Part shown: piece after piece, positions 17,967 to 27,031 of the stretch | Numbering within the stretch: position 1 is the first letter of the stretch | Layout of the letters: the number at the start of each line of letters is the position of its first letter | Assembly (NCBI GenBank): GCA_001462245.1 | Contig: LIUG01000143.1 | Location: forward strand, 1 to 35,708 | DNA: 35,708 bases | Direction of reading: 5' to 3' | Origin: Candidatus Fibrimonas termitidis | GTDB taxonomy: Bacteria > Fibrobacterota > Fibrobacteria > Fibrobacterales > Fibrobacteraceae | Notes under the pieces: generated by a model | The model's input: only the letters and a program-made list of their open reading frames with translations | Told to the model about the DNA's origin: nothing | Database searches by the model: none | Position numbers and translations under genes: made by a program

Positions 17967-19417
17967 AAGGGGGCTTCACACTCATAGAGCTTTTGGTTTA
18001 CATAGCGATAATGAGCTTTATTGTTGTTGTCGCCGGCAGGGCATTTTCCGATTCGACCGGCATGAGGATGCGCACTCAGAGCATGACAAAGGCCACGGAG
18101 GAGGCAAACAGGATAGCCGAGCTAATCAAAGAGGATATGAGCCAAATGGGCGCAAAGGTGCTGGGCACAAAAAGCAATACGCCAACAGACCTTTCAGACC
18201 ATTTTTTTAATATTGATCTTGCTGAAAATGTCTATATGAATGCTAGCCTGGCTGTCAATGACTCCAGTTCATTTAACTTGTTTCATAAAGTAGCCGATAA
18301 ATACGACAGTATAGAATTTAAAAAAATATCCTACAAAGAAAACGGCGAATACATAGGAATCCGCTTGATAACATGGTATGCTCGCAACGACACCTTGTAC
18401 CGTAGTTGCAGGACAATTGAAGCTCCTACAAATTCAAACACCACGACTGACCCAGAACTTGCTGCCTGCCCTGCCGCTGCGGAGGCCGCTGTTATTGCAA
18501 TGGCTGAGAATGTGCAAACATTCATCTTCAATCCGGGCAAACCTTTGGATGACACTTCTCCTTTTGGCGGCGCAGCCACGCAAAACAAACCAGCCCCCAC
18601 TTTTGGTCTTATAAGCCAATCCACTTCCGGCGAATTTCATGCCGTAAGAATAGCCCAGCCGGCGCAATCCAACACGGCAATTTTGGGTGGAGATGATTTG
18701 GACGGTGATGGTAGATACTATTTTGTAAGAAATCAATCTGAAAGCGGAACTAAACAGCATCAAGTCTATGTAGCTGAACCGAACACGGGCGGGACCATCA
18801 GTGCCTGTAAACAATTTACCTTTAAAAAAGGCGAGACATATGCGGTTAAGTTTAAAACACCCATTAACTTAATAGAGGGTAACATTCCCGATAGCATGAT
18901 GGCTCTTTTCCAGCCAAGTGTTGACCATATGGCGGTGGGTTTCAGAAATCCCAACGGCGGACCAGTCACCGGATTGCCTGCGGACTTCACGTTTTATCCG
19001 CCGCAGAAAACCATAAACGACGATGGGTCCACTTTAGTTTTAAACATAAACCAGTATTTTGAGTTTTCCGTTCCAAATGATGGAGTAAGCAATGCGTTAA
19101 GCAATGCGTGTGTTGTTTTCACTTTTGCGTTTTACAGCGGCAGCGACGCTTATGGCCCGCACAAAGGCAGGCTGAGAATTAAAGATTTTGAATTGCAGCA
19201 TAAAAAAGACGGGGCATACGAATTTGTCCGAGACGGAGTGTATGCGACTTCGGATAACCAAGAAAAGAGGAATGTAAAGGCGTTTGAGCTTATTTTGGCA
19301 GTCAACAAGAGAAATGAAATCGGCAGTACTCGCAGGTGTTGGAAAGATGAAGGTGGCACTGAAGTCTGCGGCGGGTATGTAATTCCTGTGCCCAACAACG
19401 GCATTGTGCCGCAATAA
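17963..19417 (+). CDS. PilW-like minor prepilin, cassette C
   Basis: MKGGFTLIELLVYIAIMSFIVVVAGRAFSDSTGMRMRTQ; paralogous to both other PilW-like proteins, here with an ordinary ATG start. Confidence 0.86.
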   Translation: MKGGFTLIELLVYIAIMSFIVVVAGRAFSDSTGMRMRTQSMTKATEEANRIAELIKEDMSQMGAKVLGTKSNTPTDLSDHFFNIDLAENVYMNASLAVNDSSSFNLFHKVADKYDSIEFKKISYKENGEYIGIRLITWYARNDTLYRSCRTIEAPTNSNTTTDPELAACPAAAEAAVIAMAENVQTFIFNPGKPLDDTSPFGGAATQNKPAPTFGLISQSTSGEFHAVRIAQPAQSNTAILGGDDLDGDGRYYFVRNQSESGTKQHQVYVAEPNTGGTISACKQFTFKKGETYAVKFKTPINLIEGNIPDSMMALFQPSVDHMAVGFRNPNGGPVTGLPADFTFYPPQKTINDDGSTLVLNINQYFEFSVPNDGVSNALSNACVVFTFAFYSGSDAYGPHKGRLRIKDFELQHKKDGAYEFVRDGVYATSDNQEKRNVKAFELILAVNKRNEIGSTRRCWKDEGGTEVCGGYVIPVPNNGIVPQ

Positions 19418-19426
19418 GGAGGATTT

Positions 19427-22400
19427 ATGAAGCGAGGCATTTCATTAATCGCAGTTTTGATGTTCATGCTTGCCGCAACTACAGCAAGTGTAGTTTTGTA
19501 CAAGTGGATTGGCTCGGAAAATTTTGCCAGCGGGAGCCGTTTAAAGCAGAGCGAGGCGTATCAGGCGAGCGAATCCGGTTTGGATGCAGTTCAGGCGTGG
19601 CTTTTGTACAGGGCGGCGGACGTGGGCGGTGTTTTGGGTGACTATTTGGCTCAACAACCAACTAAAATGCCTTATCATATGAACAGCGCAAACCACAATG
19701 TGCTAGCGAATTTTGCTGGCAACAGCAAGCAGAATTTCAAAGTTTACCTTATTGGAGCGGATATAACGAAAACGCTCTACAAGTTGAAATTCATGAGCGT
19801 AGGGAGGGGCAGGGACGGGTCGGAGGTGAGCCAGACGGCTATATTCAGCGTGGAGGGGTTATACCGCACGGATGTTCCGATAGAGATGACCGTAAGGAAG
19901 CCGCAAAAAACTACATACAACGAGGATTTTTGGGGAAACATGGGAACGGCACATTCTATAGAATCTATGAGGATGGTAATGACGCAAACGAACAGACAAG
20001 GCAATGCGGGTGGCATGGGTCTTAATAAAATCACGATAGGAAGGCCTGGTCCTGATTCCGCAGGTTATCTAGTGCTGGACGGTGACTATTACACAAACAA
20101 CGGCATAAAAGTTTACGGAGACACCTATGTGACGGGAAGTTATGACCTATGCGCAAGCGGCAGTGATTTCATTACAGGCGATTTGTATATTGGCGGGGCA
20201 TTTCATACCTTCCTTACTACTGGGACATTTGAAGTTGGAGGCTCTGCATATTTTGGAAACGCTGTCGATCCTAATGTTCGTAATTCTAGTGTAACTGGTT
20301 GCTCTGGTGGTTTAGGCGGAACTATCAACATCCGCGGCAACTCAACCATGATGGGACCTTATCTTTATTGGTTTGGTAATGGCTGGTTAAACTTTAATAT
20401 TTACAGTAGCTTGGTTATGGGGCCAAACTCCTACATAGATTTGAGCAGAGCAACTGCCAGCACTTTTAAAGTGAAACAAAATGTAGCGCTTACAAATTTC
20501 AATCATGATGATAAACCGCCACCTTCCAGCAGCAATTATTGGCCCACATTAGGCGAAGAAACAGGTTTTGAGCTATGTTTAAATCCAACGGTTACAGGAA
20601 GTAATGGTTCTTATAAAGATGTTGCTTCGAATTTTCGTTTTACAACGAACTCCGGAAACGATAGCAGAGTGAGAAGCGACTGCACTCCAACACCGTCTCA
20701 AGAAGTAAACTGGGGCGCAAACCCATTAAATGGCACCTACCCGCCAAACGTAGACCCAGAAAACAGAAAGAATTTGCTGGCAAAGCTTCAGGGAGGAAGC
20801 AGCTCCAGAAGCTGCGATAACGCACCGATAAAATTAAATATGGATATTTTCAACATGGATATTTACAATGACCCCAGCCCTCCTTCTTGGGTGCATAACG
20901 CAAACAACCCGAGAAGTTGCGAAACTCAAAATGGCAGGTTGAAACTGGATCAGCCGTGGGTAAATTTAGACAAAGAGCTTAAAGATTGCTGGAATAAGAC
21001 TTCTTCTGCCAATAGAAAACTAATTGATGGCAAAGAATGGCTGATTGTTCACTTGAAAAACCATCAATTCCAAACAACAACAGGTAACAACAACGTTTTA
21101 TGCGATTTAGAAGGAACAGGAAACAAATGCAGATACATTATAATATTTGATTTTGGTTCGCAGGGTAATTCATGGGATGAATTCCTCTCTCTTCCGCCAA
21201 CCGGAGACAACGCAGAGGTCATGATTTACCTGCCACAAGGTTCTCCGTACATAATAAATCTTGCTGGCGGAGTAGTCCCTACTAGCAATGCTGAGATGGG
21301 AGACAACGGATCTTATTTCATCAAAGGACCGTACAATTACTTTATTTTCAGTGACGGAGACATTAAGCAGTTCAACACCACCGGAAACAGAAGGCTTACA
21401 GGAAATGTGTTCATGAACAATTGCAGTATTATGAACGATCCCAGAACGCAAGGAAATCCGTATTTCATATCCCGTGGAAACACTGAATTTGTGAGCGAAC
21501 TGATTCGAGGAATTTTGCTGGAAAATGACGGAACCGGAACTCCGCCCCCGGGTACTCCTGAAGACAATGAAATAAGAGAAAGCAAGGACAATTACATTAT
21601 TCCTTTAAGCCCAAGGCTAAAAGTTGAATTGGAGAGCAAGAACATAAGCAAGGAATCGGAGCCACAACTGCCGCTAGGATATACGGCTCCATCTGTTTTG
21701 GTAATGCCTCGTGTTCTTCGCATGCCTGCGGCTGCTTTAACCGAGCAAACACCACTTAACAAATATTACAAATTCCTTTATTTAAATGGAGCAACAAAGG
21801 AAAATAATGAACCGTCAACGTCAACTCGTGATTGCAGGAAGGTTGTGAAGGAGGGGGAAGCTGCCGTTCTTTTAAGTGCAACTAATCCTGCGGAAGGAGT
21901 TTATATCTGCACATTCACTAACAATGATGCAAAAGTAAGCGAGTTTTTTGTAAAAATACAGAATTCCGAAGCGATTCCGGATATTGAGGAGCTCCCAGAG
22001 CCCGGAACCAGCAGCCCAGCGGTAATTAGCAGCAGCAGTGAATCTTCTTCATCAAGTTCAGAAGATGAGAGTAATTTGCCTTCTTCGTCAAGCAGTGTGC
22101 CTTCAAGCAGCAGCACACCTGGATCGGTGAGCAATTGTCCGTATCCTACGGAGTGGTGCAATCCTACTACTGCTCCTTATGGTAATGGGACTCTTCCTAG
22201 TATTCCTTATAATAGTACTCGTCCTAATAGTTTGATTACGGGTAGGAGTTATTATACCATCGGTGATAACAGTGACGAATTTCCAGAGCGTTGCATATTC
22301 GTAACAAATATCCAGAATTTGGGAAATCACGGAAAGTGGTATGATAGTATTAGTACTGAGAATAATGATGGCTTTGCTCGTGATAATAGTAACCGTAATG

Positions 22401-23875
22401 CTTTAGGCGAAAAGAATGGTGCACGCTATGAGAGATACTACCCAATAAGAGTTAACGGGGAAGTATTGTATAATAGTGCTGGTGGGGCATATGGCGGCGG
22501 CAGATGCGGCGGAAATGGGCAAGGCTGGCAAAGCGACCTGCTTTCATGTGATTCAGCTATTAAACGGACGCCGTACCCTAATAACCCTCCTTCGACTTCG
22601 AAAACGCCAGGAATACCTCGGGTGAACGGAGGGTACTACGTTTACTTACCGCCGGGCTGGATGATGCAGAATATCGAACTAGACGGAGGCGTGCCAAGTT
22701 GCCCCGGTGTGTCCAGCAGCAGCAGTAGTGAGTCGTCTAGTAGTTCTAGTGCAGAGGGTGGTGAGTGCGTGAACTTTGTTAACGGCAACAATATAAATCA
22801 TTGTGGAAAATGCTACAATGCCGGTTTAAGCAATATGGGACAAAATAAATGTTACAAAGTTGTTGATGCTCGCGGATGTACTCATGATTATATAAACAAT
22901 GATGCTAGCAGTACTTACTGGTGGGAAGAAGCCCCTTGCGGTGAGTCATCTTCAAGCAGTTCCGGCTCCCCAACCGTAACGTGCAAACTTGTGGACAGAA
23001 ACAACAATCAGGTCACAAGTCTGGCCGTCACGCAGGGAGAGGACATCAATGCACCTGCAATTAGCTGTTCAAGTGGAGACAAAGATTTCACAAATTTCAT
23101 CAGCCCGAATGGTGGGCATTTGCCGCCAAATTCGAATAATTGGAAAACCGGAGGAACAACTTACTACGACAACAACGTAGCAACCGGCACTTACACAATA
23201 AAAGCGTCAAGCGTGACGTGTGGAAGCACCGATTTGGGCGACAGAGAATGCGGAACCATCACGGTGGCTAAGCCAACGTGTACTGGTACTGGTGTGAGCG
23301 GAAATGCGTCTGTTGGGCAGACAATCACACCAATTGTAAGCTGCGGCAACGCAGCTCTTGGAAACAGGACTTTCACGGCTTCTAATTGGAACAACAATAA
23401 CACCACCGGAGGCAGTTTCTCCAGTGTCCCAAACCCCAGTTCCCAAAATATAAACCTAAGCTCTGTGCACTGTGATAACCATAACATAACTGTAAGTGGT
23501 GTAAGCTGCGGCAGTGTCACTGTACAAGCGGAGCGCTTATTTTGTGATTATGGCCCTCTCACAGAGTATGGCGGTGGTTGTTTTGAGATAGGAGACCCTT
23601 GCAATTCGCAATATGGGCAAGTGGTTAGTGTTTGCGGTATTGATATGACATATGCTACAAACACCGGCTGGAATAAAATTTTCAATGCAGGAACATATAA
23701 TGTTACGGGAAGTAAAAGTACATGTTCAATAGATTGTGTGGATGGAGCTTGTTCCTTAAGCGGGGCAATAAATGCGAGTGGAAGCAGTGCGGGTTGGATT
23801 AACAATCAAAATCATAATGTATCAAATGGCCAGGTAACCATTATTGGTAAAGTGAAATTTAACGCTTGTTGGTAA
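19427..23875 (+). CDS. Giant PilX-like minor pseudopilin/adhesin, cassette C (1482 aa)
   Basis: MKRGISLIAVLMFMLAATTASVVLYKW; poly-Ser linkers, GGYY module, Cys-pair repeats; C-terminus ...VKFNACW. Confidence 0.8.
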   Translation: MKRGISLIAVLMFMLAATTASVVLYKWIGSENFASGSRLKQSEAYQASESGLDAVQAWLLYRAADVGGVLGDYLAQQPTKMPYHMNSANHNVLANFAGNSKQNFKVYLIGADITKTLYKLKFMSVGRGRDGSEVSQTAIFSVEGLYRTDVPIEMTVRKPQKTTYNEDFWGNMGTAHSIESMRMVMTQTNRQGNAGGMGLNKITIGRPGPDSAGYLVLDGDYYTNNGIKVYGDTYVTGSYDLCASGSDFITGDLYIGGAFHTFLTTGTFEVGGSAYFGNAVDPNVRNSSVTGCSGGLGGTINIRGNSTMMGPYLYWFGNGWLNFNIYSSLVMGPNSYIDLSRATASTFKVKQNVALTNFNHDDKPPPSSSNYWPTLGEETGFELCLNPTVTGSNGSYKDVASNFRFTTNSGNDSRVRSDCTPTPSQEVNWGANPLNGTYPPNVDPENRKNLLAKLQGGSSSRSCDNAPIKLNMDIFNMDIYNDPSPPSWVHNANNPRSCETQNGRLKLDQPWVNLDKELKDCWNKTSSANRKLIDGKEWLIVHLKNHQFQTTTGNNNVLCDLEGTGNKCRYIIIFDFGSQGNSWDEFLSLPPTGDNAEVMIYLPQGSPYIINLAGGVVPTSNAEMGDNGSYFIKGPYNYFIFSDGDIKQFNTTGNRRLTGNVFMNNCSIMNDPRTQGNPYFISRGNTEFVSELIRGILLENDGTGTPPPGTPEDNEIRESKDNYIIPLSPRLKVELESKNISKESEPQLPLGYTAPSVLVMPRVLRMPAAALTEQTPLNKYYKFLYLNGATKENNEPSTSTRDCRKVVKEGEAAVLLSATNPAEGVYICTFTNNDAKVSEFFVKIQNSEAIPDIEELPEPGTSSPAVISSSSESSSSSSEDESNLPSSSSSVPSSSSTPGSVSNCPYPTEWCNPTTAPYGNGTLPSIPYNSTRPNSLITGRSYYTIGDNSDEFPERCIFVTNIQNLGNHGKWYDSISTENNDGFARDNSNRNALGEKNGARYERYYPIRVNGEVLYNSAGGAYGGGRCGGNGQGWQSDLLSCDSAIKRTPYPNNPPSTSKTPGIPRVNGGYYVYLPPGWMMQNIELDGGVPSCPGVSSSSSSESSSSSSAEGGECVNFVNGNNINHCGKCYNAGLSNMGQNKCYKVVDARGCTHDYINNDASSTYWWEEAPCGESSSSSSGSPTVTCKLVDRNNNQVTSLAVTQGEDINAPAISCSSGDKDFTNFISPNGGHLPPNSNNWKTGGTTYYDNNVATGTYTIKASSVTCGSTDLGDRECGTITVAKPTCTGTGVSGNASVGQTITPIVSCGNAALGNRTFTASNWNNNNTTGGSFSSVPNPSSQNINLSSVHCDNHNITVSGVSCGSVTVQAERLFCDYGPLTEYGGGCFEIGDPCNSQYGQVVSVCGIDMTYATNTGWNKIFNAGTYNVTGSKSTCSIDCVDGACSLSGAINASGSSAGWINNQNHNVSNGQVTIIGKVKFNACW

Positions 23876-23957
23876 ATCAACAAATGCCCCCGTGAGGGGG
23901 CATTCATTATGCCATAGCATTTTCACCTATTTTCAAGCCTTTCCAAGAGCTCTTCGG
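23871..23957 (+). repeat. Right arm of the inverted repeat bracketing the pilin locus (partner 364-465)
   Basis: See 364-465. Confidence 0.9.
23885..23902. terminator. Terminator hairpin, counterpart of 434-451
   Basis: TGCCCCC-GTGA-GGGGGCA between convergent pilX-C and the Rpn tail. Confidence 0.75.
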
Positions 23958-24078
23958 TGCTAATGCCTTGCCTCAAAAGATCCTTTATATCGGAACGTTC
24001 TTTCTCCACGCCAATAGCAATGCCCTCATCAAACCTAACCTCAAGGGCTGTCTCCATATTCCATTCCGAAAGCAACAT
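23923..24078 (-). CDS. Stand-alone C-terminal tail of Rpn-family protein (51 aa)
   Basis: MLLSEWNMETALEVRFDEGIAIGVEKERSDIKDLLRQGISTEELLERLENR*; starts 24 nt after the full-length Rpn stop. Confidence 0.55.
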   Translation of the reverse strand: MLLSEWNMETALEVRFDEGIAIGVEKERSDIKDLLRQGISTEELLERLENR

Positions 24079-24102
24079 ATTCTCTATCTCCGAAGCGTTG
24101 GC

Positions 24103-25008
24103 TTAGTCCTCCATATCAAGCCTTTCCAAAAGCTCTTCGGCACTCATACCCTGCCTCAAAAGCCCCTTTATGTAGGAGCGGTCTTGCTTGACTCTTTCAT
24201 CGCCTATGGCTATGCCTTCCTCCCGGCCTTCCTTCTTAGCACTAATCAATGCAGCCTGCTGGTCGTATTTGTTCATCATAGTTGACCAATACTCCGATTG
24301 TTCCTCTGCTGTGAAATTAGTAAATTTGGCTATCGCAAACAAGCGCTCGAAAAGCTTTCCGCTGAGCTGCTCGGGCTTTTCCTTGAACTCATGGGCATGG
24401 CGAAGGGCGAAAATAAGCCGGTCTCGGAAAGTCTCGCACTCCTCTAAAGATTTATTGAATTTTGTAAGCCTCACAAACACAAGGTTTATGAAATTGTACC
24501 TGATTTCTGGGTGCTCCTCATTGGAAAGGGAAAGGTATTGCACTACATCATCGTTGTTCTTTCCAAAATCAAGGTCGAAATCCAGAAAACTGAGGGTATA
24601 AACCGGCGGGTAGTCGAAATCCCAGCTACCACCTTTTACGCCATTGTTGGCGATAGCCATGCATATATAAAAGAGGGTTCTTTTTATGAAATGCACCTGC
24701 CTGCCTATCTGGACTTCCACAATGAATCTGTTTCCTTGGGAATCCTGGCATCTTATGTCAAAGATGGAATCCCTGTTGTGTACAGCCTGCCCTTTCACAT
24801 ATGGGTTTTTAATGACTACATCTGTTATTGGCTGTTTCAGCTTTTTTTCCAGAAAAGCATTGAGCAGCGCAATGAGCAAGTCTTTGTCTTCCTCGGTTGC
24901 GAAAGCCTTTTTGAAAGGCAGGTCTAGCGTCAGATCGGCGTATCCTTCTTGTGGTGCTTGGTCTTTTGTTTCCATTTGGAAATCCTCCGTTTTTGTTTTT
25001 CTATTCAC
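24103..25008 (-). CDS. Rpn-family recombination-promoting nuclease / PDDEXK putative transposase
   Basis: DLTLDLPFKKAFATEEDKDLLIALLNAFL... FDIRCQDSQGNRFIVEVQI: intact D...ExQ PDDEXK-like motif. Confidence 0.88.
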   Translation of the reverse strand: MNRKTKTEDFQMETKDQAPQEGYADLTLDLPFKKAFATEEDKDLLIALLNAFLEKKLKQPITDVVIKNPYVKGQAVHNRDSIFDIRCQDSQGNRFIVEVQIGRQVHFIKRTLFYICMAIANNGVKGGSWDFDYPPVYTLSFLDFDLDFGKNNDDVVQYLSLSNEEHPEIRYNFINLVFVRLTKFNKSLEECETFRDRLIFALRHAHEFKEKPEQLSGKLFERLFAIAKFTNFTAEEQSEYWSTMMNKYDQQAALISAKKEGREEGIAIGDERVKQDRSYIKGLLRQGMSAEELLERLDMED

Positions 25009-25056
25009 TTAGACGGAGAAAACGGGAAAAAAAATACGACTTTCTGAATTTTATTC

Positions 25057-25124
25057 GGCACTTCCTGTGCCTCACCCCTTCGGGGCTGTCCTTCGGACAT
25101 TCGCCTAATGGCACTTCCTGTGCC
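25057..25124. repeat. Cluster of four small hairpins flanked by a 15-nt direct repeat
   Basis: GGCACTTCCTGTGCC at 25057 and 25110 flank CCCCTTCGGGG and TGTCCTTCGGACA. Confidence 0.7.
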
Positions 25125-25231
25125 CGGCGTGCAAACAACTGTTGACGGATTTTGTGTTCTTCCGCTTCCCATTAAAGTTTTTCCCTCTTTCTGCCGATAT
25201 ACTAAGTAAGCAGTTCGGAGGTTTAACGAGT

Positions 25232-25417
25232 ATGGAAATGGATATCGCAAATTTGGCTACGGCTCAGAAAGCCGTTGAAACAAATGCCGCCGTGGGCGTT
25301 GCAGTGCTAAAACAAGCCCAAGACATGGCAGGAACAGCAGCCTTGGAACTATTGCAGTCTATACCGCAAGCCCCCTCCGTGGGCAACTTGGGTGCGACTG
25401 TGGATATATCGGTCTAA
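25232..25417 (+). CDS. YjfB-family putative motility protein
   Basis: MEMDIANLATAQKAVETNAAVGVAVLKQAQDMAGTAALELLQSIPQAPSVGNLGATVDISV; GGAGG ribosome-binding site at 25217. Confidence 0.72.
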   Translation: MEMDIANLATAQKAVETNAAVGVAVLKQAQDMAGTAALELLQSIPQAPSVGNLGATVDISV

Positions 25418-26110
25418 TTATCTTAGAGTTTTGTAAACAGGCACATTTCCCTGTTTTTTAGCGAGGCGGGCACCTTTAACGTTCACTAACGAAAAGTTCT
25501 CCGCCTTAGCACTCAAACTCATGTCGGGGACATTGTTTTGGATGGGCTTTAGCTCTTGCAGTTTGGCTTCTTCAACCTTTTTGACTGAAATTTGCTGGAC
25601 TGCGTTTGCGTTCAGGCTTTCGGCGGAATTTGAAACCGGCATCCCGTATTGCATAATGCCAAGGAGCTGATAACCTTCGGCAAGTTTTTGGCTTGCTAAA
25701 TGATTGATCTCTTCTGCGGTTAGGCCCTGAGTTTTACCGTACCACTCGGAAATTTCCTTTGCATCCAAATTTTGCACCGAAATATCCATTCTTTTGGTGG
25801 AAACGGAAAATACTTTGCCGTCTCTGTCTATTACCAAACTAATAGTGGAGCCAGCTTCGCCGCGTATAAGGCTAACCTGTTTCCCAGGTTCAACGGCAGA
25901 AAGTTCGGTTCCGTTTGCGGAAACTATAAGGTCGCCGGCTTGCAAACCTATGTTTTCGGCAGGTGTGTTCGGAATAACTCCGGCGATTTTAACACCGCCT
26001 TTGCCGGTCCAAACGGATATGCCAAGCCCTCCGAAACTTTCGGATTCGCTGGCCATTGACGCGGTTGCTAGCGCAGCCGAGACGAGTAGAGATTTGATAA
26101 CTCTTTTCAT
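25418..26110 (-). CDS. Secreted PDZ-domain protein
   Basis: Signal peptide MKRVIKSLLVSAALATASMA; GVKIAGVIPNTPAENIGLQAGDLIVSANGTEL is a PDZ core. Confidence 0.82.
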   Translation of the reverse strand: MKRVIKSLLVSAALATASMASESESFGGLGISVWTGKGGVKIAGVIPNTPAENIGLQAGDLIVSANGTELSAVEPGKQVSLIRGEAGSTISLVIDRDGKVFSVSTKRMDISVQNLDAKEISEWYGKTQGLTAEEINHLASQKLAEGYQLLGIMQYGMPVSNSAESLNANAVQQISVKKVEEAKLQELKPIQNNVPDMSLSAKAENFSLVNVKGARLAKKQGNVPVYKTLR

Positions 26111-26125
26111 TTTGCTCTCCTTTGG

Positions 26126-26968
26126 TTAATGTTTGTGGCTCTGTTTAGCTTTTGCCAAAGCCTCCAAATTCTCTTTTAAAAACTCTTTTGTAACCGTATG
26201 CGTTATTCGCTTTAGAGCCTGGTCCCGCAGTTGCCGGACCCGTTCATGCGATATGCTCATGGACTCGCCAACCTCTCGCAGGGTTTGCGGGGCGTTTAAG
26301 CCAATGCCGTAAATACCCGCCAAAACATTGTATTCCCTTTCGGGCAAAGATTTCAGTATGTTCCGCACCCCGTCTTCCACGGCTTGAATTTCCGAATTGG
26401 ATTCGGGGTCTGTAGCGGTGGCATCCGGCAAGGACTCCGCATAGGAGGATTTGCTGTCTGCTTTGAGCGGGCTGTCTATGCTAACCCCTTTTTGCCCCAG
26501 TTGTATTAAATCCCTTACCTCTTCGCTAACTTCTTGCCCCTTTGCCTGCTCCTTTAGCCCCTTGCGAATGCGCAGGTGCTGGTTTGCAGGCAAGCGAACC
26601 AGATTTCCCTGCTCGTTTATAGCCCTTGTTATATAGGCTTTAATCCACCATACCCCATAGCTTATGAACTTTAAGCCCCTTGTATTGTCAAAAGATTCTA
26701 TTGCCCGCATCAGGCCCATAGCCCCTTCGCTCACCAAATCCGGCAGCGGAATAGGGCAGCCTCTATACATAATTGCCACCTTTAGCACAAAACGCATATT
26801 GGCGTCGATGATTTTTTGCCTCGCTAGGGGGTTGTTTTTGTTTTCAAACAGCCAAGCCTCCTCTTCTCTTGACAAAGGAGAGGTTCTGCGGATATCGTCC
26901 AGATACCGCTTTAAGATGGCATCATTTGAATCTATATGCACTATTGTCCAAGAGGTAAAACTTTGCAA
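26126..26968 (-). CDS. RNA polymerase sigma-70 family factor (RpoD/group 2-like)
   Basis: LKRYLDDIRRTSPLSREEE; PLPDLVSEGAMGLMRAIESFDNTRGLKFISYGVWWIKAYITRAI; TLREVGESMSISHERVRQLRDQALKRI. Confidence 0.92.
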   Translation of the reverse strand: MQSFTSWTIVHIDSNDAILKRYLDDIRRTSPLSREEEAWLFENKNNPLARQKIIDANMRFVLKVAIMYRGCPIPLPDLVSEGAMGLMRAIESFDNTRGLKFISYGVWWIKAYITRAINEQGNLVRLPANQHLRIRKGLKEQAKGQEVSEEVRDLIQLGQKGVSIDSPLKADSKSSYAESLPDATATDPESNSEIQAVEDGVRNILKSLPEREYNVLAGIYGIGLNAPQTLREVGESMSISHERVRQLRDQALKRITHTVTKEFLKENLEALAKAKQSHKH

Positions 26969-27031
26969 GCAACTTAAAAAATATATAAAAAATCGCCAAA
27001 AAGGTTAAAAAAAAATTATTTTTAGCAATAG

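Noticed and set aside
25005-25250. 81-aa minus-strand ORF at 25005-25250
   Set aside because: Composed of the hairpin array and promoter region; no domain and no convincing ribosome-binding site.
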